From Sclerotinia nivalis (taxonomy: Eukaryota > Ascomycota > Leotiomycetes > Helotiales > Sclerotiniaceae), in NCBI GenBank assembly GCA_029531795.1, contig JAPEIS010000002.1:3410001-3474000 (forward strand): 64,000 bases of DNA. Reading direction: 5' to 3'. The stretch's first letter is position 1; every line of letters begins with the position of its first letter. Of the stretch, positions 1 to 10,412 are shown in pieces. The notes beneath the pieces were generated by a model. That model did no database searches. It was not told the DNA's origin and saw nothing but the letters and a program-made list of their open reading frames with translations. Made by a program: the position numbers and the translations under genes.

Positions 1-1365
1 TCCAGGCTAAAGGTAGTCGAAAGCCGTGAAACGCATTCCCTTTTCCCTTTTCTCCTTGTTACTTGAGAGACTTCATGGCTAACTCGAGTCATCACTTACT
101 CACATACCTTCAGCCTATTCTCCGGACCCTGTGTCCGCAAGGCCCACGCTTCAGGATACAAAAAGGGAGGCACACCCACTGCACCTTCCCCATCCACCAG
201 ACTCCCATCGACCTAAGCCCCTACCTTCTGCATATACCGTAGCTTAATCAATAGAAGAACAAAAGATAGAATAGGGCCGTCCCATGCATCAAATGTAGCA
301 AACATTCGTGGATTGCGACAATTTTCCAATGATGTATAGCTGTATCCGGCTGAGGAAAATTACACCAAAATCGTGGGGAACATGGGGAAGACGTGGGCAT
401 GCAAAATATAAAAGAAATGGGAACTATGAAAAAATGAACTAAAAGCCCAAAGAGGCAGCCTCGACTATGATGGAAAAAAATGGTATCAGTTACCCTTCAC
501 CAGGTGGCTGATTTGAATTACCCCCGGGTAATAATGAGAATCACGCATTCGAAGGATCTCTGAAGTCGAGGCAGTGGGTTCTGGGGCACAATGACTACAC
601 TGCTTGGGTGATTCCGGACAGTGGAACATTTTGCCCTAATTTATCTGCTTTGCCGAATCATCATGATAATTTCATAATAGAAATTGAAGGATCATTGGTA
701 TTGATATCATGCACTAGTCACACAGTGTTTGTTTTGAATTATGCCCATGGGTAATAACGATAACCAACTAACTACAAACCCAACATCGAAGGATATCTGA
801 GGTCGAGGCAGAGGCTCTGCCAAATCAACGAAGTTTGCCACACTATTGCCACACTATTGTCACTTATTTTACTCTTCAGCCAGTTTGAGTCGAGAGTCTG
901 TTAGCCACAAGCCCGCTTGAGAACCACCCCACAAATTGGTTCTTTCCATGTTTGTCATAATTGACAGAAAACGTTGCACAATGAAAACATATATATTCAA
1001 TGGTGTGAACAGTTCAAATATCAATTTCATCAATTTCTTATTTTTGGTACATCAATTGTTTGAATAATTTGTATTCTGCTAAGTCATGATTTTGTGGATT
1101 TTTGTGATAACATATGATCGTTGCCGAGACCCTCTTGCCTATTCTGGAAGTTATTCGGATACGTAGGGGATGATTGAATGTTATCCGTAGTACTAGCAGA
1201 ATCAATACGGTACTCATCTCCTGTTCTGTTTTTATGTACTGAAAGTTAGCTAGCTTCAATCGATTCAGGTGGGGTGGGAAGTGAATTCATTGATTAGATT
1301 ACTCAAAAATAATCATCGTTCATTGTACCGTAAAGCCCAAATCACATTCTTCGCAAAGAAGGAGG
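1..1365. other. Intergenic region with a degenerate direct repeat
   Basis: I find no convincing gene on either strand. The only structure seen is a degenerate direct repeat: about 60-78 bp at 512-574 recurs at 733-811. Both copies start with TTTGAATTA, pass through a C-rich GGGTAATAA block, and end in GAAGGAT-TCTGA-GTCGAGGCAG. The second copy has about 15 extra bases in the middle. Confidence 0.5.
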
Positions 1366-1379
1366 CTGAGCTAGGCGGA

Positions 1380-2240
1380 TTGATTGATTGATTTAATTAA
1401 CGTCCACACTGAGTCAAAGACTATTTAGGACGGTTAAGAGCTCAATCGAGCTCTTAACAGATGGCTATAGATAGTGCTATCTAAATAGCATACAGGTTTG
1501 TATATATTTTTGATAAAGAAAATGAAAACTAATATTGGGGAGCAAAGCCCGATCTCTATACGGTATTGCATATAAAGATAAAAATATCAATCAAAGTATT
1601 ACATTCATGATTTTCCAAATCCGATCCCTTTATCAATCAAATCCAAATAATCTTTTTTTACATCAATTCTTTATCCTATTCGTAACTTCCCAACAATCAT
1701 GTTTTGCCTAATATCGATTTCATAGAACCCTTCAAACCATAGAGATATTGATCCTACAAAGTACCCCAATCCTATATATAGTATATCCTTCACCGAATTC
1801 TATAATAGATACATTATTAACTCGAATCGTTCTATATAGCTCTTTCAAGTATATAAATTGTTATTGTTTCGATTCGAATCGAAGAAGGTAAAGCCTGAAC
1901 CTTAAAACCGAATTTGATAAATCGCACTCGATGCTCCAAAGGGATCTTGGAGATGATTTTGTAGTATATTATCATAGATGATAGTGTTGTCCTTTGTTTC
2001 GTAATAAAAGTAGTATTGTAGAAAGTACAATCCGATAATACAATTGTCAAAAAACCGAGATCTGGTTTTTGCCATCAACCAATTCGGAAGTAAAAAATGT
2101 TGCGATCGGATGCCTTTTCCTCTTTCAATCATTATGACTTCATCAAATGATTCAAACTTAATTCTACAGACTCTAATAATTAAATAAAAGAGCTGGAGGT
2201 TCGTAGAGGACACTGCGTACAGGTGTTGAGTCTTGTTCTC
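1380..2240 (-). mobile_element. SINE-like non-autonomous retroelement, copy 1
   Basis: This 861-bp element lies in minus orientation. A 14-bp target site duplication CTGAGCTAGGCGGA flanks it exactly (1366-1379 and 2241-2254). Its 3' end is a TTGA-type tetranucleotide tail next to the insertion site, and its 5' end reads GAGAACAAGACTCAACACC. Copies at 11564-12431 and 52221-53103 start at the same 5' position. All three share the 3' terminal sequence of the LINE that begins at 63171. Differences from copy 2 in the aligned 5' 200 bp are essentially all transitions. A sense reading frame of about 110 codons is open through the 5' half in copies 1 and 2, without an obvious ATG. Mobilisation by the LINE is inferred from the shared tail and the TSDs. 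Confidence 0.85.
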
Positions 2241-2379
2241 CTGAGCTAGGCGGAAACACAATACAAAATGACTGTTCGTATAATTTACCTTCCCAAAATC
2301 CAAGTACTAGGTAGGCCCCTGGCTTACTTTGCGTACGAGAAGGGGGATGAGTTCGGTAGACCACCTTCTGGCGAGTTCA

Positions 2380-3102
2380 TGTCCAAAGGCGTGGTTTTTT
2401 ATTTCAATTGAAATAGAGAGGGATTGTCGGAGCCACCAAGTGTCGCAAATTGGGCTTAGTATTTTGGACACCCGACTTCTTATCAGTAAAGGTGAACCAA
2501 CCGCACCTGCGGGAGATCGTGGTGTGTAGTGGCATTCTTTTATAAAGTTCCGGCATGTTAAAATTGAGGAGAATCCTCATAACAGATGGCGAAATTGTGA
2601 ATAATGGTGCAAAGGTGATGCTTCGAAGTTCGTGTTCGCAAAATCTACAGCACGGAAGTTGGCCAATTTGAAAAGATATGTGACCGACTGGTACAAAAAC
2701 ATTTCGTCAACTCGACTTCTAGGAGAGAAAAAGAAACGCTTCGTTATTTTGACAAGCTGGGCGTCTACGATGGGAGAGTTAACGTTTTCTCGGAATGAAA
2801 TCAATTGGTACTTCTCTACGGATAGGTGTTGGTATATTCAGAAGATTCGCCATATATTTGGGAGGGAAGCTTCAGAACCAAAACATCATCTGCAACATAC
2901 TGGGTGCGGGACCGATTCTGACGAGCAAGAAGGATTATTACACAGCGGCGGGAACGACGCAGCGTGGAAACTCCATGCTATGCTGGCGAATGTTTTAATG
3001 ACATCTGCTCAATTCGCAGAGTTTGGTGGGGATCCTGTGCTGGGTCCAATCCATGCGCCCTTTACCATGGACTACAACCGCAATCTGTTGTTACCAGGTT
3101 AA
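2380..3102 (+). pseudogene. Decayed RNase H-fold exonuclease-like gene (Gfd2/YDR514C-like)
   Basis: A single plus-strand frame reads coherently through two in-frame stops, a TAG after position 2526 and a TAA near 2608. The N-terminal part has FISIEIERD followed by SQIGLSILDTR. This resembles motif I of the DEDD exonuclease-like domain of fungal Gfd2/YDR514C proteins (hydrophobic-D-x-E, then EIG-S-LDTR). The C-terminal part has HSGGNDAAWKLHAML, which resembles the H-x-x-GND-A-x-TL-A-L signature of the same family. The first acidic residue of motif I is Glu instead of the usual Asp. Both stops could come from CAG/CAA by C-to-T change. SINE-like copy 1 lies directly upstream and may have removed the promoter or N-terminus. 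The family call is from motif recall. Confidence 0.5.
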
Positions 3103-3694
3103 GAAAGTTGCGTGTTTGGTGATGTTCCATCATAAAAAGAGTTTGGATTTTGATGCTTGCCGCCTTCTGTTCTGTTCTGTTCTCACTTCAGAACCTCATT
3201 GTTCACTTTGTCCTGATCGTTGAGCGTTACCAAAGGAATAAGTGGTACATTTCCAATCTTGTCTAGGTTCTGCAGAGTTTGTTCTGATTGCCCTGGGTTT
3301 CAAGTCAACATTCCTTTTGCGTCGCTTCTAACCAGCCTATTTTGGGTGAGGGGACAGCGTTCCTTTTAGTCTAACTGCTAGATTGTGCTAGATTGTGAAG
3401 TCGCGGTCGCTCTTTCAAGCCGAAACGTATATTATCACTGCTGCCTGGGATTCTCTGTTGATATCCATCTGATCACTCGATTGCCACCACCTCGGGGAAT
3501 CTTATTAAAAACCTGTGTGGGTCGTTTGGGTTGCATTCGAAGTAATTGAAATAGGACAGTTCGGTGTTTGGAACCTATCGTGCTGGCGTTCGTTGGTTAC
3601 TGTGTAAGTCTTCGTCACTATTTAGGGTCGCTTCGTCGTGTGAGTTGATTGCTAATGTATTTCCTGGGACCGCGGCAGTCAGTCAACAATCACG
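3103..3694. other. Intergenic, upstream of the gene at 3695
   Basis: No gene is supported here. A long reading frame entering from 3564 overlaps the next gene in another frame and shows no recognisable protein pattern. The stretch probably holds the promoter and 5' UTR of the gene that starts at 3695. Confidence 0.4.
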
Positions 3695-4696
3695 ATGTCT
3701 CCATCAGTACCCGCCGTCGTTACTCCCGGCGAACAACCGTCTCCTGTGGGTTCAAGGGTCAATGCCACAATGGCTTCTGGCCGCGCGGCAATTAATAAAA
3801 GATGGCGAGAGAATGAGAAGATACGAAAGGTGCAAGCCCAAATTACAACTGGGGAGGCGCCCGTCGGTATGCCGGAAAGCATACGATTGGTCAAAAATTC
3901 GAAATTCACGAAAAATACATTCGAGACTCTGGAGATCACGGATACTTTCAGGGCTTTTCGACTCGCAAATGAATATATCGTGGAAGGCTCTGCTCCAGTC
4001 TGGTCGAAACTTTCCGGTGGTGATCAGCTACTAGAAAAAGACTATTCGAAACTTCGCGGCTCTCAAAACTTATTATACTTTCGCCTTCTCGCTCTGCTTC
4101 GGCTTTACGTACAACGAACAATTGGACCTTCGAAGTTCAACGATGTTCGCACGCTGTTTGTCTGGAACTGGGAAACGTGACATAGAACTATATTGAAGGT
4201 TGCGACTTCTTTCAATCCTGAGGCTTCCGTCGACCCTAACGATTGTTGGAAAAGTCTTTACAGCAGTGTGGGCGGTAAGCCAAAAATAACAATCAACCCC
4301 AGGGTGGTGGAGAAGCAAAAAAATAAGAAAGGCACTGTCAGGTTCAAGTGGGTAGTGGTTGACAATAACAAAGAAGCTTCGGTTGGGACCCAGGTGGCTC
4401 GCGTCATATGTGTTTTACAAAATGGGCCACCTCGGGATTCTGGTTCTCAATGTTCACATTACCGTTATGCGCCGGAACCTATTACTTGCTTCAATCCAAA
4501 TCACACAGGTTGGGAAACGGACACGATCAATAAATCTAAAGGGTTGTGTGCGTCTGGTTCTCGTGCTTTTTGCCCTCATAATCCACGATGTGTGTTTACG
4601 AACACGGATGGGGAGTTTCTGCCTTGCCGGAATTCGGATACTCATGTTGCGGTGTGTGTGTGTGGATGGGATTGCTTGACACAGTCATTATTTTAG
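3695..4696 (+). CDS. Hypothetical protein, frame split by one TGA; cysteine-rich C-terminal half
   Basis: I do not recognise this protein. An ATG at 3695 opens 161 codons to a TGA at 4178-4180. The same frame then continues for about 170 codons to 4696 without a new early ATG, so both halves look like one original coding sequence. The N-terminal half is basic and helical-looking, with a poly-basic RWRENEKIRK stretch. The second half is rich in Cys and His (for example C-SHYRYAPEPIT-C and the closing C-V-C-GWD-C), suggesting a metal-binding or disulphide-bonded fold. A GT...AG pair surrounds the TGA, but an intron of about 22 nt would be too short. The options are a nonsense mutation, an unidentified longer intron, or readthrough. 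Function is unknown. Confidence 0.45.
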
Positions 4697-5630
4697 GTTT
4701 TGCAGTGTGGTGGGTTGGATATCAATTAGAGTGTTTTGTTGTGTGAGTGGTAATGACAGAAAGGTTGGCAGTTGTTTGTGCGTTGATGGTGAAATTTGGG
4801 CTGTACTTCTTTGTTTCTCTTCTGTTACTATTTGAGCAGGCTGATGGTGGTTATTTTGTTTCATTTTTATGTTTCATGTTCGGTTCTTCCGTAGCGTTAC
4901 TTTTACATTACGTACTTGGTGAATAAAAAATTGTAATTTGTGGTAACAAGCTAAATACTAATCAACCATGCTTGATTTTATACCAACTGTATTGCCTTTA
5001 CATCTGAAATTTTATTTAAAAATTGAAAGGCATTGTGTTGACATATTTTTTTATAGGTGGTTTAGTGAAGCTAGAGGAAACTCTGGTGGAGGCTCGCAGC
5101 GGCTCTGACGTGCAAATCGATCGTCAAATTTGCGTATAGCGGTGAAAGACTAATCGAACTACTCATGCTACCGCAGCAGTGCTGAAAGTTGAAACCTTTA
5201 AATACCACCTACACTCAAATCCAACCTTTCATACTACAAAAACACCTTAATGTTGCAGTGGAGACCGCACAGGCCAGAACTTTTCTTGAAAATATCACAT
5301 GATGAAGTTGTCTATTCCCCTTAACTTTGCCCTCGCTTCATCCCGCGTCGTCCATGCTCGTTGACCTTGTCATTGTTGTCATGGAGTAATATTAATCCGG
5401 ACACCGACGTTTAGCCGATTCTCCCGCCTTGTGATGAAAACTCTCTTACATATACGGTTGGATTGTTCACCACCAACAATAGTTTAAAAGTATACGATAA
5501 TAATACACGGTATTCACGCATTCAGGAGTACGGTACACCACCAGGATATCTATCATCTTGTTCGCAATACTCTCGAAAAGCACTCAACAATCTCAATAAT
5601 TTCCTTCAACCCCACCAGTTCATATTCAAC
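4697..5630. other. Intergenic and 5' leader of the RGG-protein gene
   Basis: No additional gene was seen. The reading frame of the downstream gene is open from 5463, but its first in-frame ATG is at 5631. The bases just before it (CATATTCAAC, then ATG) and the protein's typical acidic N-terminus support that start. The region upstream is taken as 5' UTR and promoter. Confidence 0.45.
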
Positions 5631-6734
5631 ATGGATGAGTTTGCGCAATCAAGAGAAGACGATGATCTCTTCGGCGATGAATTCGAGCCTGCGTCAGAAC
5701 CTACAGTCATAGAGGAGGCACCAATTCAATCCGTTTCAAAACTGTCGCCTAAAGCAGAAACATATGTTCACACCAATGGCGCACAATCTTCTTTATCAAC
5801 AGGACCTTCAAACAACAACCATAATCATAGGAATCAACGGGAACAAGGTACGGATAGGAGACGAGGCGAAAGGGGAGGTCGAGGTGGTACACCAAATAAT
5901 GGTCTGAAATCATCCAGATATGCGTCTCAAGACCCGGAGCCTGTCGCCAATCAATCCCAATCTACCGAATCCGCAACTGAACAAACTCAAGTCGCGCCTT
6001 CCACCTCTCCACCTGTACAATCTCCTGTCGAATCGCAACCACAACAAAAATCTATACCTTCAGTTCGTGGGGATCGTTCTTTAACTGGTGGTCCCTCGCA
6101 TAAAAAGCTCACCGAGGAAGAATTGACAGCGAAGCTCGAGCGAATGAAGATTATAAATGCAGAAAAGGCCGAGTCGTTCCGGAAGAGTGAGAAAGATCGA
6201 GAAGGTTATGCGGAAAAGGAAAAAGAAGAAAAGCGCAAGAGAAAAGAAGAGATCGAAAGGGGTAGAGTAATGGAAGGCGAGAGAATGAAGAATAGAGAGA
6301 GAAAGCTAAAGGCTATGGGTGGCAGGGAGTGGGATGAGGGCAAGGATGAGAAAGATTTCGAGGACAATAAGGGAAGGAGCTCACAATATGTTAGGGGTGG
6401 TCATGGTGGAGTTATTAGAGGTCGGGGTGGCTTGGCTGGTAGTAGGTTTAATGATGCGCCGGAAGATGATATGTCTTCATACATTTATGATGATAATAGA
6501 GGACGGGGATCTGGGCGCGGAAGAGGAAGGGGGAGGGGTAACGGTCGAGGTGGAAGAGGTGGTTCAGCACAACAAACACAAACTGTGCCTGCGCTAGAAG
6601 AGTTCCCATCACTGCCAACTACATCAACATCGAAAACCACGAAATCCGACCTCAATTCTCCGTTCGTTGGAGCTGGCGACTGGGCCGATGAGATGGCTAC
6701 CCCTATTGAGCAGGAGAAGAAACTCGATGTTTAG
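5631..6734 (+). CDS. RGG-box RNA-binding protein with FPSLP motif (Stm1/SERBP1-style)
   Basis: Single-exon protein of 367 residues. It starts with an acidic segment (MDEFAQSREDDDLFGDEFEP). A Q/S/P-rich disordered region follows, with a first RGG cluster (RRGERGGRGG). Next is a charged helical block at about 160-240 beginning LTEEELTAKLERMK and rich in E/K/R. Two glycine-arginine tracts follow (RGGHGGVIRGRGG and a long RGRGRGRG run at about 287-312), then a C-terminal EEFPSLP motif near 325. This architecture (disordered, LTEEEL helix, RGG boxes, FP-x-LP) is conserved in filamentous ascomycetes and resembles ribosome- or mRNA-associated Stm1/SERBP1 proteins. A role in mRNA binding or translation is inference. 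No intron is needed. Assignment to one named family is uncertain; the RGG-box call is firm. Confidence 0.75.
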   Translation: MDEFAQSREDDDLFGDEFEPASEPTVIEEAPIQSVSKLSPKAETYVHTNGAQSSLSTGPSNNNHNHRNQREQGTDRRRGERGGRGGTPNNGLKSSRYASQDPEPVANQSQSTESATEQTQVAPSTSPPVQSPVESQPQQKSIPSVRGDRSLTGGPSHKKLTEEELTAKLERMKIINAEKAESFRKSEKDREGYAEKEKEEKRKRKEEIERGRVMEGERMKNRERKLKAMGGREWDEGKDEKDFEDNKGRSSQYVRGGHGGVIRGRGGLAGSRFNDAPEDDMSSYIYDDNRGRGSGRGRGRGRGNGRGGRGGSAQQTQTVPALEEFPSLPTTSTSKTTKSDLNSPFVGAGDWADEMATPIEQEKKLDV

Positions 6735-9116
6735 ATATATGTCTATTTTGGGTATATAGTGTCCTTTGGTTAAGTGTGGATAAATTTGGATTAGGAAGCA
6801 GATTTCAGCAAGGCGTTACTTGTATGCTCGTCTTGGAAGACTTGAGCCGCGAATTTTGGTGTATACCATTCTGGATACCACAGCGAAAATGAATTTTATT
6901 TACCAATCTTCTTGAGACTCAAGATTTGACAGCAATGATGCTCTGGCTATTAATTACTTAAATGCTGACATTGATTTTTGCGATGTAATGACTGCTACAT
7001 GCTGTGAGAAGTTCTCACTGAGAACTTGAATCATCTATGTAGATTTATAGTTTTAAGGGCTTTCTTGAACCGGGTACTGCACATTTCTGTCTGGACTACT
7101 TCTATTGCCATCATATGGAGGCAAGATCTTTAATTTTCTAACTAATCTAAATTTGGCAATACAGCTTAATAGACCTAGATCTACTAGGTATATGAAATGG
7201 TAGCTTGAAGAGCCGGTGATGGGAGTAGTGTGAATTAGTATTCTGGTGGCTGATATCGAAGCATTTAATATCACATCAGTACGTTCAAATTATGGTACTA
7301 TGTACTGTAGTACGTACATACTTCAATATTACCTATTTCGGAAAGGAATTTGTCCAATTCCAGTATTTCCGTATATAGGCAGTGGTATATATTAAAGTTA
7401 TATCCATTGGAATTTGATAAATTTCAAAGGAATGTAGTTAATATTGCTTCAATATTGCCTGTTTCGGAAGGAATTCCTTGGATTCCAGTGTTTCCGTATA
7501 TTGATAGTGGTACATGATATCTGGTATGATACTTATTAATGCCAGTGATATGAAACTCAATATTACGCATTCTAATATGTATCCAGAAATGCGATACGCC
7601 TCACTTGAGGGGTATAGGAATTACGCCGTATACTACTCCCATCACTGTGCAGAGCTAGACCATTGTGCCATATGAGATCATAAATTAAATGGCAATCTGG
7701 AAGCTGTGCACACTTCCATCTGCAAATTACTAGAGGAAAAGAGGGCCCCGTTTGTGACAAAATAGAAGAATGGTGGGTGATGGAAAACCTATGCCGAAGA
7801 AGGATTACGCCGAATGAGGTTTCAGAAAAAAGGAGGAAAAGAGTAGGCTAAAGTCTATCTACTTGGGCACTCCCAAGAACATAAAGCTCTCAGGCTAGCC
7901 CTTTACATTCTTTGACTTTCTCTCCCAGAAACCCCTTTACATGTTTGACGAACATAACCATGAGCGTTGATCCACTATTCAGGGGCATGATAAGCGATTT
8001 CTTTTGGGCGTCATCATCTACCCACCACCACCCAACATGGAGACTTCTAACTTAATTCCTTCCGCGTACTGTTGTTCATTTTCACTACCCTCCTCTTAAT
8101 GTAGGATGGATACCCTATGATAAAAAAGGTCTAAGGACGACCCATGAAATTGGTCACAAGAGAAGGCTGTTTATCTCAATGATAATAGTGCTCATACAAT
8201 CAACGACCAATTGATCAATATGCAGAATGTATTGGTGGGTGGTGGCATAGCTAATTCGAGGCTAGAGAATCACCAGAACTTTGAATCCGATAATGCCAAA
8301 ATGTCAAAGTCTTGTACTTCAGCGCTCTTCAATTTTCGTATGAATTAATCTAAGATCGTAAAGATCGAGGGAATTTTTTTGTGGGTCACCGTATACTTTA
8401 AAGTGGGGCCAAAGTTGGGACGAGAACTTATTTGTCACAATAAGCCAAAAAATTATGTTATGGGGTCAAAAAAGAGTAATGAGTTGAAAAAAAATGTAAA
8501 AGATAAGAATTCTAGACTTGTCAAGGAAACACAGCCGAGGCCATGAAGGACAGCAGATGCACTACCTCTAGGTGTCACTTTTGATTCGCTCCGTAGATGT
8601 GCAGTCAACGACGACTCCATCGAGCCACGGTGACTGGTTTTCGTATTGGCGTATGCTCTGCATCAACGTATTTTAATATATATTGTTGTTAAATAATGCG
8701 AAACCGCACCCAATTTTGGGGCCAGTAATTAAGATTGTGGAACCGGAGGAGAAAGATCTGGAGTTGGAAGATGACTCAAGTAAACAGAAAGTTTATAGTA
8801 TAATATTTATATATCTATTGTTCCATTACCAGTTGGTGCGGAAGTCTCCAAGCCAATAACCTTATTCTATGCAACTATAAGACACTTCCATGAGCCTTCA
8901 TTGCAAAACAGCATTGAAAGTTCCATGTTCCAGCGACTTTACCCAAATTACTTCCTTCCGTTCAGCATCCATTATCTCAAAGTTTACCACGGTCTCTCTA
9001 CGTACGCTCTGTCGTCGTCATCGTATTATTTTTCCCCGTCGTATGGTGTGATTCATGTCGTCTCCCTATGCTTGTACGCAATGTTCTATCCTTCGTGAAT
9101 CTCGAACAAGAAATAG
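6735..9116. other. Long intergenic region with a diverged ~70-bp direct repeat
   Basis: About 2.4 kb without a supported gene on either strand. A diverged tandem duplication is visible: 7321-7390 and 7447-7514 share CTTCAATATT, CCTRTTTCGGAA, GGAATT, ATTCCAGT, TTTCCGTATAT and TAGTGGTA blocks in the same order. The short reading frames present look random. Some of the sequence is likely 3' UTR of the RGG-protein gene and the convergent gene at 9117. Confidence 0.5.
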
Positions 9117-10412
9117 TCATGATAACTCATCACCAAAGCTCATCAACCGTCTCCAACTCTGGGGCATAGCATCAAAGTTTACATTGACGTGCGGACGATA
9201 CTTTTCCATCCTCTTCTGCAATCTTCCTTCCTTTCCCATAGACGCACTCTCATCCGGCCAACATCTAACCAAATCATACATATCCGCATTGTAAAATGTG
9301 ATTATCTCCTTATCCTGCAATGTTTCCACATGGATATTCTCCTCGTTGTTGCTTTGCATATATGGATATCCAACTAATTGCCACGCCATGTGCAAGAAGC
9401 CTATATCATACTCAACTTTGCGTTTCAGACTTGAGAGTTCGAACCAAGGAAACTCCATGAGATATTTACGGCGGAGCGCAGTACGAGCGCGTTTATAAAG
9501 ACCATCTGCGATCCAGGGGCCCTCGACGTAATCCTTTGGATTTGCAGAGATCACCGCGTCATTTTTGGGTGGATTGGTCGCTACGCCAGAGTCAACTGAG
9601 GAAGTTGGGAAGCATAATCCCCTGGGAAAGTAAAATTGCTGAATATGATGATCAAGTAACCAACCTCCGTTTCTCCAGCGGCACTGTTGAGCCAGTATTT
9701 GACAATCTTTCTGTGCTTTAACACACACAGACTTCTCTGTACGAACATTGGAAAGCCAGGGCCAACTGTATATATACCAGCCATAGATTTCAGTGCTAAC
9801 CCTCTTAAATTGTAACTCGTTGAATGGAACGTCCGATGAGTGCGATCCGTATTCAAGAGGATATATATCGCCACTCGTTAGTATCTGAGGTAGTTCAGCG
9901 GCAGGTCGTATCACATGTAGCTTTGTCTGCAAAGATTCGGAATAAGTAAACATAGCGGACGCCGTGGTTGAGCTGAGGGCGATGGTTGAATGGAGAGCAT
10001 CTGATGCAAAACGAGCTGTAAGGAGAGTGTAACACAATCCACTCTTGGAATCCCATAACTTCTGCATCCCGAAAGCATTGTGGACTTCTCTGATGACAGC
10101 TTTAGGTGCTGGATCGAGCCTGGCCGAATCGCGAATGTTTATAACACTGGATATCGTCGGTAAATGAAAAGCGTCGAAAGGCTCTTTATCGGGCGGAGGT
10201 AGGAGAATGTAGTAACGGAGGTGTTGTTTATCGTCGATTAGGATATGGAGATTTAGAGAAAAGGGTCGAATCTCCGGAAGTGTGGGATGATGCCATGGTG
10301 ATGTTTCAGGGACGACATATCTAAACGCACGATTCTGTGTGGATGAGTTGCATATAGTGATACCAATATTCTGTGGAGCGGAAGAAGAATAGATACCATG
10401 GAAAAGTGACAT
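9117..10412 (-). CDS. Hypothetical protein, 431 residues
   Basis: Long uninterrupted minus-strand frame from ATG at 10412 to a stop at 9117, giving 431 residues and no intron. I do not recognise the family. It has no clear signal peptide, transmembrane segment or repeat. It is mildly aromatic-rich (for example YGWYIYSWPWLS and CRWRNGGWLLDHH in the middle), suggesting a folded globular protein. The C-terminal third has a basic stretch (RARTALRRKYLMEFPWF) and a closing SWRRLMSFGDELS. The frame length in moderately AT-rich DNA and the even composition make it a real gene. The neighbours give no functional clue. Confidence 0.75.
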   Translation of the reverse strand: MSLFHGIYSSSAPQNIGITICNSSTQNRAFRYVVPETSPWHHPTLPEIRPFSLNLHILIDDKQHLRYYILLPPPDKEPFDAFHLPTISSVINIRDSARLDPAPKAVIREVHNAFGMQKLWDSKSGLCYTLLTARFASDALHSTIALSSTTASAMFTYSESLQTKLHVIRPAAELPQILTSGDIYPLEYGSHSSDVPFNELQFKRVSTEIYGWYIYSWPWLSNVRTEKSVCVKAQKDCQILAQQCRWRNGGWLLDHHIQQFYFPRGLCFPTSSVDSGVATNPPKNDAVISANPKDYVEGPWIADGLYKRARTALRRKYLMEFPWFELSSLKRKVEYDIGFLHMAWQLVGYPYMQSNNEENIHVETLQDKEIITFYNADMYDLVRCWPDESASMGKEGRLQKRMEKYRPHVNVNFDAMPQSWRRLMSFGDELS

